From the NCBI GenBank assembly GCA_018003015.1, contig JAGNEZ010000061.1:1-35258 (forward strand): a stretch of DNA of 35,258 nt, written 5' to 3'. Under the pieces are notes generated by a model, which saw nothing but the letters and a program-made list of their open reading frames with translations, was not told the DNA's origin and made no database searches. The DNA comes from Phycisphaerae bacterium. Its GTDB lineage: Bacteria; Planctomycetota; Phycisphaerae; UBA1845; PWPN01. Shown here piece by piece: positions 26,118 through 33,909 of this stretch (positions within the stretch are counted from its first letter, which is position 1; every line of letters begins with the position of its first letter). The position numbers were made by a program, and so were the translations under genes.

Positions 26118-27878
26118 ATGCCGACTGTTCAGTCAACCCACCCGATTCGCACAACTGTCACCCTGCTGCCGGCCTTTCTTGGAGGTTGGATCTGGACTGC
26201 ACCACTCGCCTCGGCGGCGGAACAACGGATGATCGACGCCCCGCCGGTCGGTAGCCAGGTGTGGCCGTCGGAGCCGCCCAACGATTGTCCGTTCGAGCTG
26301 TCCAAGAGTCTGACGGGGGTGTTCTTCACCGGGCGGCACAGCAACTACCACTGCGGCGACACATGGTATCCGTCCTGGGCCAGCGACGGCAATCTGTACT
26401 CGCCATGGACCGATGGCAACACGGACGGCGTGAGTTCGGGCTCGGGCGGCGAGCAGGCCGTGGCCGGACAGGGTGTACTGATCGGCGACGATCCGCTCCG
26501 GCTGACGATCAAGAACACCGCCCCGCCGCAGCCGGCCAGCCCCCGGCCGTACGAGGGCCGTTACCCGTGCGGCAGCCTGGTCCACAACGGTATCTGGTAC
26601 TACGGCACTTACTGTCTGGGCCCGTCCGGCTCGGTGACCCACCAGGGCTTCACCTACAACTGGCCGGTGCTCGGGCCGATGCCGGGCTTCCGCATCTCCC
26701 GCGATGACGGCAAGACGTGGACGCCCTCGCCGCTGTCGCCGGTAAAGCCGCTCTTCCCCGAGCCGGCCAAGTTCATGGGTTCGGTCAAGATGGGCTGCCC
26801 GCACTTCGCCGATTTCGGCAGGAACATGGAGCATTCGCCGGACGGCAAGGCCTACCTCGTGGGTATGGGGGCCGAGGAGAACGATCCCAAACCCCGCTAC
26901 GCAAACCTGAGCTGGATCACCGGCGACCAGGTCTATCTGGCCCGGGTCACGCCCAGCCTGGAAAACATCAACGACGTGAAGAAGTACGAGTTCTTCGCCG
27001 GGCACGACGGCCAGGGCAAACCGGTGTGGACGGGTAGTTTCGCGAAGATCAAGCCCGTACTGGAGTGGAACAACAACATGGGCTGCGTAACGGTCACCTA
27101 CAACCCGCCGCTCAAGAAGTACCTCATGTGCGTGACCGACGGCTGGCCAACCTGCGCGAAGATGCGATCGTACATTCTGGAAGCCAACGCGATCACCGGC
27201 CCCTGGAGGCTGGTTACCTACATGAAGGACTTCGGCGAGCAGGGCTATTTCCTCAACTTCCCATCGAAGTTCATCAACAAAGACGGCCGGACGCTGTGGC
27301 TGTGCTACTCGGCCAACTTCGCACCCGACTGGAACGGAATAAAGCTCAGGATCAACCCGCCAGGCGGGCGATACGGCCTGTGCTTGCACGAGGTCAAGCT
27401 GCTGGCACCCGGCGAGAAGCCCACCATCGCGCCGAACCCGCTGGCCGGCCGGGAGAATGTGGCTCAAACCGCCCAGGTCGAAGCCAGCTCTGTCTACGAC
27501 GGCTACTATGCGAAAGGTGCGATCGACGGCGTGGTCGGCGGATTCCCAGGCAGCACCGCCGAGGAGTGGGCCTCCAAGGGCGAGACCCTGGGGGCGTGGA
27601 TCAAGTTGACCTGGGCTTCGCCGCAAACCGTCCGCCGGATCCAGCTTTTCGACCGACCGAACTCGCTCGACCAGATCATCGCCGGCAAGCTGGAGTTCAG
27701 CGACGGGACAACCCTCGAGTTGACCCAGCCGCTACCCGACGAGGCCGGGCAAGGTGTGGAGGTGTCCTTCGAGCCGAAGACCATCAGTTGGGTCAGATTC
27801 ACGGTGACTGCGGTCAAGATGAGTTCGCCGAATATCGGGCTGGCGGAGCTGGCTGTGCTGGCGAGCTCGCAGTCATGA
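26118..27878 (+). CDS. Secreted beta-propeller protein with C-terminal discoidin-like domain
   Basis: A 586-residue exported protein with a signal peptide (cleavage probably near LASA-AEQ, residue 34) and GAGGAG just before the start. Residues about 40-440 are built of repeated beta motifs with Trp and Asp (SRDDGKTWTPSP, HSPDGKAYLVGMG, TGPWRLVTYM, DGRTLWLCYSANF), like the five-bladed propellers of GH43/GH62/DUF4185-type or sialidase-like proteins. Residues about 445-584 form an F5/8-type C (discoidin, CBM32-like) sandwich (AQVEASSVYDGYYAKGAIDG, then VRRIQLFDRPN and SWVRFTVTAVKM). The combination suggests a glycan-active enzyme or a glycan-binding protein. Three acidic catalytic residues cannot be assigned by eye, so the activity is left open. 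Confidence 0.72.
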   Translation: MPTVQSTHPIRTTVTLLPAFLGGWIWTAPLASAAEQRMIDAPPVGSQVWPSEPPNDCPFELSKSLTGVFFTGRHSNYHCGDTWYPSWASDGNLYSPWTDGNTDGVSSGSGGEQAVAGQGVLIGDDPLRLTIKNTAPPQPASPRPYEGRYPCGSLVHNGIWYYGTYCLGPSGSVTHQGFTYNWPVLGPMPGFRISRDDGKTWTPSPLSPVKPLFPEPAKFMGSVKMGCPHFADFGRNMEHSPDGKAYLVGMGAEENDPKPRYANLSWITGDQVYLARVTPSLENINDVKKYEFFAGHDGQGKPVWTGSFAKIKPVLEWNNNMGCVTVTYNPPLKKYLMCVTDGWPTCAKMRSYILEANAITGPWRLVTYMKDFGEQGYFLNFPSKFINKDGRTLWLCYSANFAPDWNGIKLRINPPGGRYGLCLHEVKLLAPGEKPTIAPNPLAGRENVAQTAQVEASSVYDGYYAKGAIDGVVGGFPGSTAEEWASKGETLGAWIKLTWASPQTVRRIQLFDRPNSLDQIIAGKLEFSDGTTLELTQPLPDEAGQGVEVSFEPKTISWVRFTVTAVKMSSPNIGLAELAVLASSQS

Positions 27879-28065
27879 GATCAGCAGAGCCCGCACGCCG
27901 GAGGCTGAAGACCGGCCCACAAACCGGAGTTCCCTCACTGAAGCGCCGGTGCCGCACGGAAACCTCGCTGGCGAGACGACCACCGTCGACCACGGAGGGA
28001 GCCCGGACAAGACATACGACGCTTCGGTTCAGACCCCCGTGCCACACACGTGCCCCAGAATCGGG

Positions 28066-28071
28066 TATAGT
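28066..28071 (+). promoter_or_regulatory. -10 element directly before the start codon (possible leaderless transcript)
   Basis: TATAGT lies six bases before the ATG at 28078, so transcription would begin at or next to the start codon. No ribosome-binding site precedes that ATG. The -35 region is poor. This suggests, but does not prove, a leaderless mRNA. Confidence 0.35.
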
Positions 28072-28077
28072 ACCCCC

Positions 28078-29106
28078 ATGGGCGTGATGCGGGTCGGACT
28101 GATGGGACTTGGCCGCGGCGGCCGGCGGATTGCCCAGATCCTGAGGCAGAGCTCCTGGTGCGAGCTGACGGCCGTCGCCAGCCAGAAGTCCAAGGCCATC
28201 GAGCAATTCGCGGCCGAGCATCCCGGCGTGACCACGTATGACGATTTCCGCTCGATGATCGTGGCCAGCCCGCTGGACGCCCTGTTTGTGGCCGCCCCCC
28301 CCTACCAACGCGTCAAGTACCTGCCCCTGGCCGCCGAACGAAAGATCCCGGTGTGGATGCTGAGCCCGGCCATGCGCCAGTTTGCCGAGGCGGTCGAGCT
28401 GATGGACCGGTTTGAGAAGGCGGAATGCCCGATCGCCGTCTCGCGAAGCTGGGGGGTCGAACCGGCCATGCAGCCCGACTCGCTGGCTCTCGAACAAGCG
28501 GGCAAATTCTTCCTGGGCCGTGGCGAGGCGATGATCTGCTGGGACGACGACCTCGACTGGCGCGGCGATTCGCAGCGGGCCGGCGGCGGAGTCCTGCTCT
28601 ACCGGGCCTACACCGTGGTCGATGCTCTGGTTCAGGCGATGGGTACGCCCAATCAGGTCTACGCCCGAATGGCCGGCGTCTCGCGGCCCGGCGGACGGTT
28701 CCCGTACGACACCGAAGACACCGCCGGCCTGGTGTGCCAGTTCCCTGGCGGAGGCGTCGCGGTCGTCACGACCTGCTGGACGGCGGGTCCAACGGCCACT
28801 ACCTTGGTTCTGTTTGGCACCGGGGTTTCCATCCACATCGAGCCGGAGCAGATTGTGGTCCGCGACCGGACGGGAACAAAGGTGCTCAGCCGTCGAGAAC
28901 GATCTCCCAATCCCCTGCAGCCCCAGATCGAGGGCTTCCTGAGCGAGCTGGCGGCATCCCCTCGACGCATCCGAGCCACGCTGCGTCAGCACCTGCCGAC
29001 CATGGCCGTGATCCAGGCGGCGTACCTTTCAGCACAGACCGGCCAGCCGGAAAGCCCCGCCCGCCTGTTCGCGATGCACAACCTGGGAGCACCCCGCTCG
29101 GGCTGA
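28078..29106 (+). CDS. Gfo/Idh/MocA-like oxidoreductase lacking catalytic motifs
   Basis: A 342-residue protein with an N-terminal Rossmann fold (MRVGLMGLGRGGRRIAQILR, nucleotide loop GLGRGG) and the C-terminal alpha/beta domain of the Gfo/Idh/MocA family (GGGVLLYRAYTVVDALVQAM). The position of the usual EKP motif, which supplies the active-site lysine, reads RKIPVWMLSPAM here. In the usual GGGxLxDxGxHxxD segment the Asp and His are replaced by Tyr and Thr. It is therefore probably not a standard NAD(P)-dependent sugar dehydrogenase and may be a binding or regulatory pseudoenzyme. No signal peptide is present, so it is cytoplasmic. An alternative start is the ATG at 28087. It precedes pheA but is separated from it by a promoter, so it is likely a separate unit. 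Confidence 0.75.
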   Translation: MGVMRVGLMGLGRGGRRIAQILRQSSWCELTAVASQKSKAIEQFAAEHPGVTTYDDFRSMIVASPLDALFVAAPPYQRVKYLPLAAERKIPVWMLSPAMRQFAEAVELMDRFEKAECPIAVSRSWGVEPAMQPDSLALEQAGKFFLGRGEAMICWDDDLDWRGDSQRAGGGVLLYRAYTVVDALVQAMGTPNQVYARMAGVSRPGGRFPYDTEDTAGLVCQFPGGGVAVVTTCWTAGPTATTLVLFGTGVSIHIEPEQIVVRDRTGTKVLSRRERSPNPLQPQIEGFLSELAASPRRIRATLRQHLPTMAVIQAAYLSAQTGQPESPARLFAMHNLGAPRSG

Positions 29107-29188
29107 GGCCAGACCAGCTCATGGAAGACCTCAACCTATTGCCACAAAGGATGTTACGCACCATGCAACGCAATCCAACAGCGGCACT

Positions 29189-29217
29189 TTGCATTCGGGA
29201 CCCGGGCGGATTACACT
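29189..29217 (+). promoter_or_regulatory. Promoter for pheA and possibly the downstream cluster
   Basis: TTGCAT (29189-29194) and TACACT (29212-29217) are exactly 17 bases apart. Transcription would begin near 29224, which rules out the in-frame GTG at 29218 as the pheA start. Confidence 0.6.
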
Positions 29218-29313
29218 GTGGGGTTCTCGACCTGCGCGGGGGATCCCCGCGCCGGCGTGCCAGACGAAAAGACGAAGCAAGCCGTCGCGGTCGGCTATCC
29301 AAGGTGGCTGGGC

Positions 29314-30384
29314 ATGGGCATCGAAGAACTGCGCCAACAGATCGACAACATCGACCAGGAGTTGGTCGCCCTGCTCAACCGTCGCGCCACAGTCGTGGTC
29401 GAGGTCGGCAAGTTGAAGAGCACCTCGGGCGCCCCAATCTATGCCCCGGATCGCGAGAAGGCGGTCCTGGAGAAGATCTGCCGGGCGAACCAGGGACCGT
29501 TGCCCGACAAGACCCTGATGGCGATCTGGCGGGAACTGATGAGTGGGTCGTTTGCCCTGGAGCGGCCCCTGCGGATCGCCTACCTTGGCCCCCAGGGAAG
29601 CTACTCCCATCTGGCGGCGGTGGAGAAGTTCGGCCAGAGCGTCGAATACGAACCCGTGGCCAACATTCAGGGCGTCTTCCACGAGGTGTCGCACGAGCAT
29701 GCCGATTTCGGCATCGTGCCAATCGAGAACTCCGTAGGCGGCGGCGTGATCGATACCCTGGACGCACTGGTCGAAACCGATGTGCAGATCTGCGCCGAGA
29801 TCAACCGGGTGATTCATCACAACCTGCTGGCTAACTGCCCGTTGGAGGAGGTCAAGCAGGTTTACTCGAAACCGGAAGTCTTCGCCCAATGCCAGCGATG
29901 GCTGGCGGAGACGGATCTGGCGGGGACCACGATCCCGGTCGCAAGCACGAGCAAGGCGGCCGAGATGGCTCGATCGGAACCGGGAGCGGCGGCGATTGCC
30001 AGCACCCTCGCCGCGGAGCTGTACTCGCTCAAGATCGTGTGCGCCAATATCGAGGACAACGCCAAGAACGTCACTCGGTTCTTCGTCCTGGGAAACGAGG
30101 CGGCCAGACCGACCGGCGATGACAAGACATCCGTGGTCTTCACTACCAAGGACGAGCCCGGGGCCCTGGTGAACGTGCTGCAGGCTTTCCGCGAACAAGG
30201 GGTGAACATGTCGTTCATCCAGTCCCGGCCGAGCAAGAAACGGAACTGGGAATACTACTTCTTCGGAGATCTTAAAGGCCATCAGGAGGAACCTCGACTG
30301 AAGAAGGCCGTCGAGGCCGCCCGGGGCCACTGCCTGAGACTTAACGTGCTGGGGTCATTCCCCAGAGCTTCCGAGGATTCTTGA
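29314..30384 (+). CDS. pheA: Bifunctional chorismate mutase/prephenate dehydratase (P-protein)
   Basis: A 356-residue cytoplasmic enzyme that converts chorismate to prephenate and prephenate to phenylpyruvate, the phenylalanine branch. Residues about 1-80 form the AroQ chorismate mutase helix bundle (MGIEELRQQIDNIDQELVAL, later APDREKAVLEKI). Residues about 86-262 are prephenate dehydratase (IAYLGPQGSYSH, VPIENSVGGGV, and the TRF triad at Thr254-Arg255-Phe256). Residues about 273-345 are the ACT regulatory domain, with GALV at 283-286 and QSRP at 303-306, where ESRP is usual for the phenylalanine-binding motif. The ATG at 29314 is preferred because of the upstream promoter at 29189-29217 and AAGGTGG just before it. 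The next gene, tpiA, starts 22 bases after the stop, so the two may be cotranscribed. Confidence 0.95.
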   Translation: MGIEELRQQIDNIDQELVALLNRRATVVVEVGKLKSTSGAPIYAPDREKAVLEKICRANQGPLPDKTLMAIWRELMSGSFALERPLRIAYLGPQGSYSHLAAVEKFGQSVEYEPVANIQGVFHEVSHEHADFGIVPIENSVGGGVIDTLDALVETDVQICAEINRVIHHNLLANCPLEEVKQVYSKPEVFAQCQRWLAETDLAGTTIPVASTSKAAEMARSEPGAAAIASTLAAELYSLKIVCANIEDNAKNVTRFFVLGNEAARPTGDDKTSVVFTTKDEPGALVNVLQAFREQGVNMSFIQSRPSKKRNWEYYFFGDLKGHQEEPRLKKAVEAARGHCLRLNVLGSFPRASEDS

Positions 30385-30406
30385 ACGAACCAGAGTGGAG
30401 ATGACG

Positions 30407-31174
30407 ATGCGACGCAAGTATGTGGCGGGCAACTGGAAGATGAACCTGAATCTGGCCGACGCCAAGGCCTTGGTCAAGGGGATCCAGGCGGGTCTGCCGG
30501 CCAAGCCCGGGATCGACGTGGGAGTCTTCCCTCCATCCGTCTACCTGAAGAGCGTGGCCGAGGTCCTGCCGCCTTCCATCATCATGGGCGCTCAAAACTG
30601 CTACTTCGAGGCCGGCGGGGCGTTCACCGGCGAGGTTGCACCCCAGATGCTCAAGGACGTGGGTTGCACCTGGGTAATTATCGGACACAGTGAGCGTCGG
30701 CACATCCTGGGCGAGACGGGCGAAGTGCTCAAGAAAAAGGTCAAGGCCGCTCTCGCCGCCGGTCTCAAGGTGATCTACTGCGTGGGCGAACTGCTCGCCG
30801 AACGGGAAGCCAACCAGACCGAGCTGGTCCTGCGCCGCCAGATCCGGGAGGTCCTCGGGGTAGACGTCACTCTGGACTCAGTGGTCATCGCCTACGAGCC
30901 GGTTTGGGCGATCGGCACGGGTAAGACGGCCACACCAGCCCAGGCCCAGGAAGCCCATGCCTTCATTCGCGGCGAGATCGCCAGTCTGTATAATAGTACC
31001 GTCGCCGGCAAGCTGATTATTCAGTACGGCGGTAGCGTCAAGGCAAGCAACGCCCAGGAACTGATGGGCCAGCCCGACGTGGACGGGGCTCTGGTCGGCG
31101 GCGCAAGCCTCAAGGCCGAGGAATTCCTCGGGATCATCAACGGCGGGATCGCCGCTCAGGCTGGCGGAAAGTGA
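30407..31174 (+). CDS. tpiA: Triosephosphate isomerase
   Basis: A 255-residue cytoplasmic glycolytic enzyme interconverting dihydroxyacetone phosphate and glyceraldehyde 3-phosphate. All hallmark residues are present: Lys11 in GNWKMN, His94 in IIGHSERR and Glu164 in AYEPVWAIGTGKTAT, followed by the flexible loop and the phosphate-binding IQYGGSV and GGASLK segments. The length matches the family. Three in-frame starts lie at 30395, 30401 and 30407; the last is chosen because GGAG lies six bases upstream and the product then begins MRRKYVAGNWKMN. It lies between pheA and secG, and tpiA-secG is a common bacterial neighbour pair. Confidence 0.97.
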   Translation: MRRKYVAGNWKMNLNLADAKALVKGIQAGLPAKPGIDVGVFPPSVYLKSVAEVLPPSIIMGAQNCYFEAGGAFTGEVAPQMLKDVGCTWVIIGHSERRHILGETGEVLKKKVKAALAAGLKVIYCVGELLAEREANQTELVLRRQIREVLGVDVTLDSVVIAYEPVWAIGTGKTATPAQAQEAHAFIRGEIASLYNSTVAGKLIIQYGGSVKASNAQELMGQPDVDGALVGGASLKAEEFLGIINGGIAAQAGGK

Positions 31175-31185
31175 TTTCAAAGACC

Positions 31186-31202
31186 GTCCCCGCCAAGGGG
31201 AC
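31186..31202 (+). promoter_or_regulatory. Hairpin between tpiA and secG
   Basis: GTCCCC pairs perfectly with GGGGAC around a five-base loop (GCCAA), just before the secG ribosome-binding site AGGAAGGA. No T-run follows, so it is not a classic terminator; it may separate expression of the two genes. Confidence 0.35.
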
Positions 31203-31221
31203 CCAGGAAGGATAACTCGAG

Positions 31222-31596
31222 ATGCAGATTCTGGCTTCAGGGACCACGTGGGTGCACCTGCTCGTCACGACCATGTTCGTGGGCATCTGTACTCTGCTGA
31301 TCATCGTCGTCCTGCTCCAGAAGGGCCGGGGCGGCGGACTGGCCGGGGCCTTCGGCGGTGCGGGCGGCCACAGCGCGTTCGGCGCCAAGACCGGCGACGT
31401 GTTCACCTGGATCACCGTCGGCTTGACCGCAGCCTTCATCCTGGCGTCGATTCTCGGCAACTACTACTTCGTCCCCGTCACCGGAGCGTCCGTGACCACG
31501 CCGGTCGTGGCCCCCGTCGGGGCGCCGCAGGACAGCGGCGATGCGTCGGACGAGGCGGCACCAGCCGAGAAGACGCCGACCACGCAGCCCGGCTGA
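31222..31596 (+). CDS. secG: SecG, preprotein translocase subunit
   Basis: A 124-residue inner-membrane protein of the SecYEG channel. Two hydrophobic helices (about 12-32, [19 protein letters not shown], and about 57-78, [18 protein letters not shown]) flank the conserved cytoplasmic loop [20 protein letters not shown] with the FGAKTG segment. The C-terminal 40 residues are a low-complexity Pro/Ala/Thr tail, longer than in Escherichia coli but common in this phylum. AGGAAGGA lies about eight bases before the ATG. The exported proteins in the first part of the window would depend in part on this channel. Confidence 0.93.
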   Translation: MQILASGTTWVHLLVTTMFVGICTLLIIVVLLQKGRGGGLAGAFGGAGGHSAFGAKTGDVFTWITVGLTAAFILASILGNYYFVPVTGASVTTPVVAPVGAPQDSGDASDEAAPAEKTPTTQPG

Positions 31597-31641
31597 CGGT
31601 CACCGTCGTAGTCGCGGCCACGCTTGGAGGCCAGCGCGTCC

Positions 31642-32520
31642 ATGATTCACTCCATGACGGGTTACGGCGAGGTGCAATGCAGCGACGACGGCGTGGCGTA
31701 TCTGCTGGAGGTGCGGAGTCTGAACAACCGTTACTTCAAGGCCACCATCAAGTTGCCGGAGCACCTCTCGCTTTTCGAGTCGGAAATCGAGAAGCTGCTT
31801 CGCTCACGGCTGAATCGCGGCAGTGTCTCCTACCATCTCCGGGTCCGGGACACGACCGCGGACGCGGCCCAGGAAATCAACGTGGCAGCCCTGAAGAGCT
31901 ACCTGCAGCAGCTGCGGGCAGCCTCGGCAGACGCGGTCACCAGTATCGATCTGGCCGCCCTGCTGGGCCTGCCGGGCGTGTGCCAGCCCCCGGAGATGGA
32001 CGATGCTCAGCGCGAGCATCAGTGGAAGATCATCGAGGGCATCTCGAAGCGGGCTATCGAACGCCTGCTCCAGATGCGTGAAGTTGAAGGACAGGCCCTC
32101 TGCGAGGACTTGGTTGCCCAGTGCGAGCAGATTCGCCGAAACCTGGCGTCGATCGCCGAACGGGCTCCCATCGTCCTGAAGGAGTACCACCAGCGGCTGA
32201 CCCAGCGGGCCAACGAGCTGATCGGAGAGGCCAAGCTCCAGCTCCAGCTCGATGACGTGAAACGCGAGGTCGCCCTGTACGCCGAGCGGTGCGACATCAA
32301 CGAGGAGATCGCCCGGCTGGGCTCGCACCTCGACCAGTTCGAGAAGCTGTGCCGCGAAGGCCGCGAGGCCGGGCGAAAGCTCGATTTCCTGGCCCAGGAA
32401 ATGCTCCGGGAGACCAACACGATCGGCAGCAAGGCCAATGATGCCCGGATCGCTCACCATATTGTGGAGGTCAAGGGGGCTATCGACCGGCTCAAGGAGC
32501 AGGTCCAGAACATCGAGTGA
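31642..32520 (+). CDS. yicC: YicC-family endoribonuclease
   Basis: A 292-residue cytoplasmic protein of the YicC/YloC family, which includes RNA-cleaving enzymes. The N-terminus has the family signature MIHSMTGYGEV and LEVRSLNNRYF. The C-terminal DUF1732-type domain carries DINEEIARLGSHLDQF, then FLAQEMLRETNTIGSKAND and the closing LKEQVQNIE. The ATG at 31642 is chosen because MIHSMTGYG is the usual family start; TTGGAGG lies 11 bases upstream. Its TGA overlaps the GTG start of gmk in the four bases 32517-32520, a sign of translational coupling. Confidence 0.95.
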   Translation: MIHSMTGYGEVQCSDDGVAYLLEVRSLNNRYFKATIKLPEHLSLFESEIEKLLRSRLNRGSVSYHLRVRDTTADAAQEINVAALKSYLQQLRAASADAVTSIDLAALLGLPGVCQPPEMDDAQREHQWKIIEGISKRAIERLLQMREVEGQALCEDLVAQCEQIRRNLASIAERAPIVLKEYHQRLTQRANELIGEAKLQLQLDDVKREVALYAERCDINEEIARLGSHLDQFEKLCREGREAGRKLDFLAQEMLRETNTIGSKANDARIAHHIVEVKGAIDRLKEQVQNIE

Positions 32521-33095
32521 GCGGCATGGGCGGTATCCTGGTATGTGTCAGCGGGCCCAGCGGGGTCGGCAAGACGACAGTGTGCAAGCGGCTTGCTCAG
32601 CGGCTCGACGCCCTGCTGAGCGTGTCAATCACCACCCGGCCCCGGCGAAGCCACGAGGTGGATGGTCGGGATTACTGGTTCATCAGCCGCGAGGAGTTCG
32701 AGCGGCGGCTTGAACGTGGAGCGGTGATCGAACACGCCCAGGTGTACGGGGGGCAGTACTACGGTACGCCGGCCGAGCCGGTGATCGAGGCCCTTGCCGC
32801 CGGGCGAGTCGTCATCCTGGAGATCGAAATCAACGGCACGATCCAGGTGAAGCGCCGTTTCCCGGACATGGTGGGCGTCTACCTCACCGCCCCGACGACT
32901 GAAGAGCAGCGCAGCCGCCTGGTGGGCCGGGCGGAGGACTCTCCGGCGGCCGTGGCCGAGCGACTGAGCAAGGCCGAACAGGAAACGGACCAAGCCCGCG
33001 CGTGCGGGGCCTACCACTACTTCGTGGTCAACCAGGACGTGGAAAAGACCGTCCTGGAGCTTGAGCGGATTGTACAGGAGAAACGACGAGCATGA
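32517..33095 (+). CDS. gmk: Guanylate kinase
   Basis: A 192-residue cytoplasmic kinase converting GMP and ATP to GDP and ADP. The P-loop GPSGVGKTT (residues 13-21) and the GMP-binding segments (SITTRPRRSHEVDGRDYWFI, then YGGQYYGTP) are intact, and VILEIEINGTIQVKRRFPD corresponds to the usual LEID.QGA..V segment. The GTG at 32517 overlaps the yicC stop; an ATG at 32526 is a reasonable alternative start. The 3' end overlaps rpoZ by the ATGA at 33092-33095. The order yicC-gmk-rpoZ is widely conserved. Confidence 0.96.
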   Translation: MSGMGGILVCVSGPSGVGKTTVCKRLAQRLDALLSVSITTRPRRSHEVDGRDYWFISREEFERRLERGAVIEHAQVYGGQYYGTPAEPVIEALAAGRVVILEIEINGTIQVKRRFPDMVGVYLTAPTTEEQRSRLVGRAEDSPAAVAERLSKAEQETDQARACGAYHYFVVNQDVEKTVLELERIVQEKRRA

Positions 33096-33334
33096 TCGAG
33101 GCATTGAAGGACGACACGATCATCAAGAAAGTGGGCGGCCGGTTCAAACTCACCGCCCTCATGCAGAAACGGTGGGTCGAGCTGATGCAGGGCAGCCGCC
33201 CGTTGGTCGACACCGCCAGCAAGACGGAGCTCGACATCATCGCCGAGGAGATCATCGGCGAGAAAATCACCGCCGAGATCGGCGAGGACTCGGCCGTGAC
33301 GCCGGAGGCCGGAAGTACCGACGATGACACCTGA
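33092..33334 (+). CDS. rpoZ: RNA polymerase omega subunit
   Basis: An 80-residue protein matching the omega subunit, which helps assemble the beta' subunit into RNA polymerase. Visible family features are the opening MIEALKDDTIIKKVGGRFKL, then TALMQKRWVELMQGSRPLVD and a final helix ending in an acidic tail. The start codon overlaps the gmk stop by four bases and its own stop overlaps coaC by 11 bases. Small size and position between gmk and coaC support the call. Confidence 0.9.
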   Translation: MIEALKDDTIIKKVGGRFKLTALMQKRWVELMQGSRPLVDTASKTELDIIAEEIIGEKITAEIGEDSAVTPEAGSTDDDT

Positions 33335-33899
33335 CCTGAACGGGTACGAAGTGATCGTGGCCGTGGGCGGCGGGATCGCCGCATACAAGGTCTGCCACGT
33401 CGTATCCCGGCTGGTCCAGCGAGGCTGCGGGGTCAACGTCGCCATGACCGACGCCGGGACGAAATTCGTCACCCCGCTCACCTTCCAGGCCCTCACCCGG
33501 CGCCAGGTCTTTACCACCCTGTGGCAGACCGAAGGACACTATGACCCCCAGCACCTGAGCCTCACCGAACTGGCCGACCTGTTGCTCGTCGCACCGGCTA
33601 CCGCCGACCTGATCGGCAAGTTCGCGGCCGGCATCGGTGACGACCTCGTGACTACACTCATGCTGGGGCGCGGTTGCCCCGCCCTGCTCGCCCCTGCCAT
33701 GAACACGCGGATGTGGGAGAACCCCATCGTCCAGCGGAACGTGATCTCGCTCCGCGAATGGGGTTACGCCTTCGTCGAGCCGGGCGAGGGCTGGCTGGCC
33801 TGCGGAACGACCGGTACCGGCCGCATGGCGGAAGCCGACACCATCCTCGACGCGGTCACTCAGCTACTTCGACTGAAGCCACCCAGACAATCTCCCTGA
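33324..33899 (+). CDS. coaC: Phosphopantothenoylcysteine decarboxylase (separate CoaC)
   Basis: A 191-residue flavoprotein that decarboxylates phosphopantothenoylcysteine to phosphopantetheine in coenzyme A synthesis. The catalytic residues fit the Escherichia coli CoaBC pattern with a constant offset: His77 (PQHLSL), Asn127 (APAMNTRMW) and Cys160 (LACGTTGTGRM). The flavin-binding GGGIAAYK and PATADLIGKFAAGIGDDL segments are present. In most bacteria this domain is fused to CoaB; here the reading frame ends and a separate gene starts 10 bases later. The start overlaps rpoZ by 11 bases. Confidence 0.94.
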   Translation: MTPDLNGYEVIVAVGGGIAAYKVCHVVSRLVQRGCGVNVAMTDAGTKFVTPLTFQALTRRQVFTTLWQTEGHYDPQHLSLTELADLLLVAPATADLIGKFAAGIGDDLVTTLMLGRGCPALLAPAMNTRMWENPIVQRNVISLREWGYAFVEPGEGWLACGTTGTGRMAEADTILDAVTQLLRLKPPRQSP

Positions 33900-33909
33900 G
33901 GCACATCAC

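Noticed and set aside
26133-27626. Open minus-strand frame of 497 codons
   Set aside because: It is opposite the propeller/discoidin-like gene; composition is the usual Val/Gly/Arg-rich antisense pattern.
29218-29313. GTG start at 29218 for pheA
   Set aside because: It touches the -10 of the best promoter, and the extra 32 residues have no family counterpart.
31186-31202. Rho-independent terminator between tpiA and secG
   Set aside because: The stem is good, but no T-run follows and secG begins only 20 bases later.
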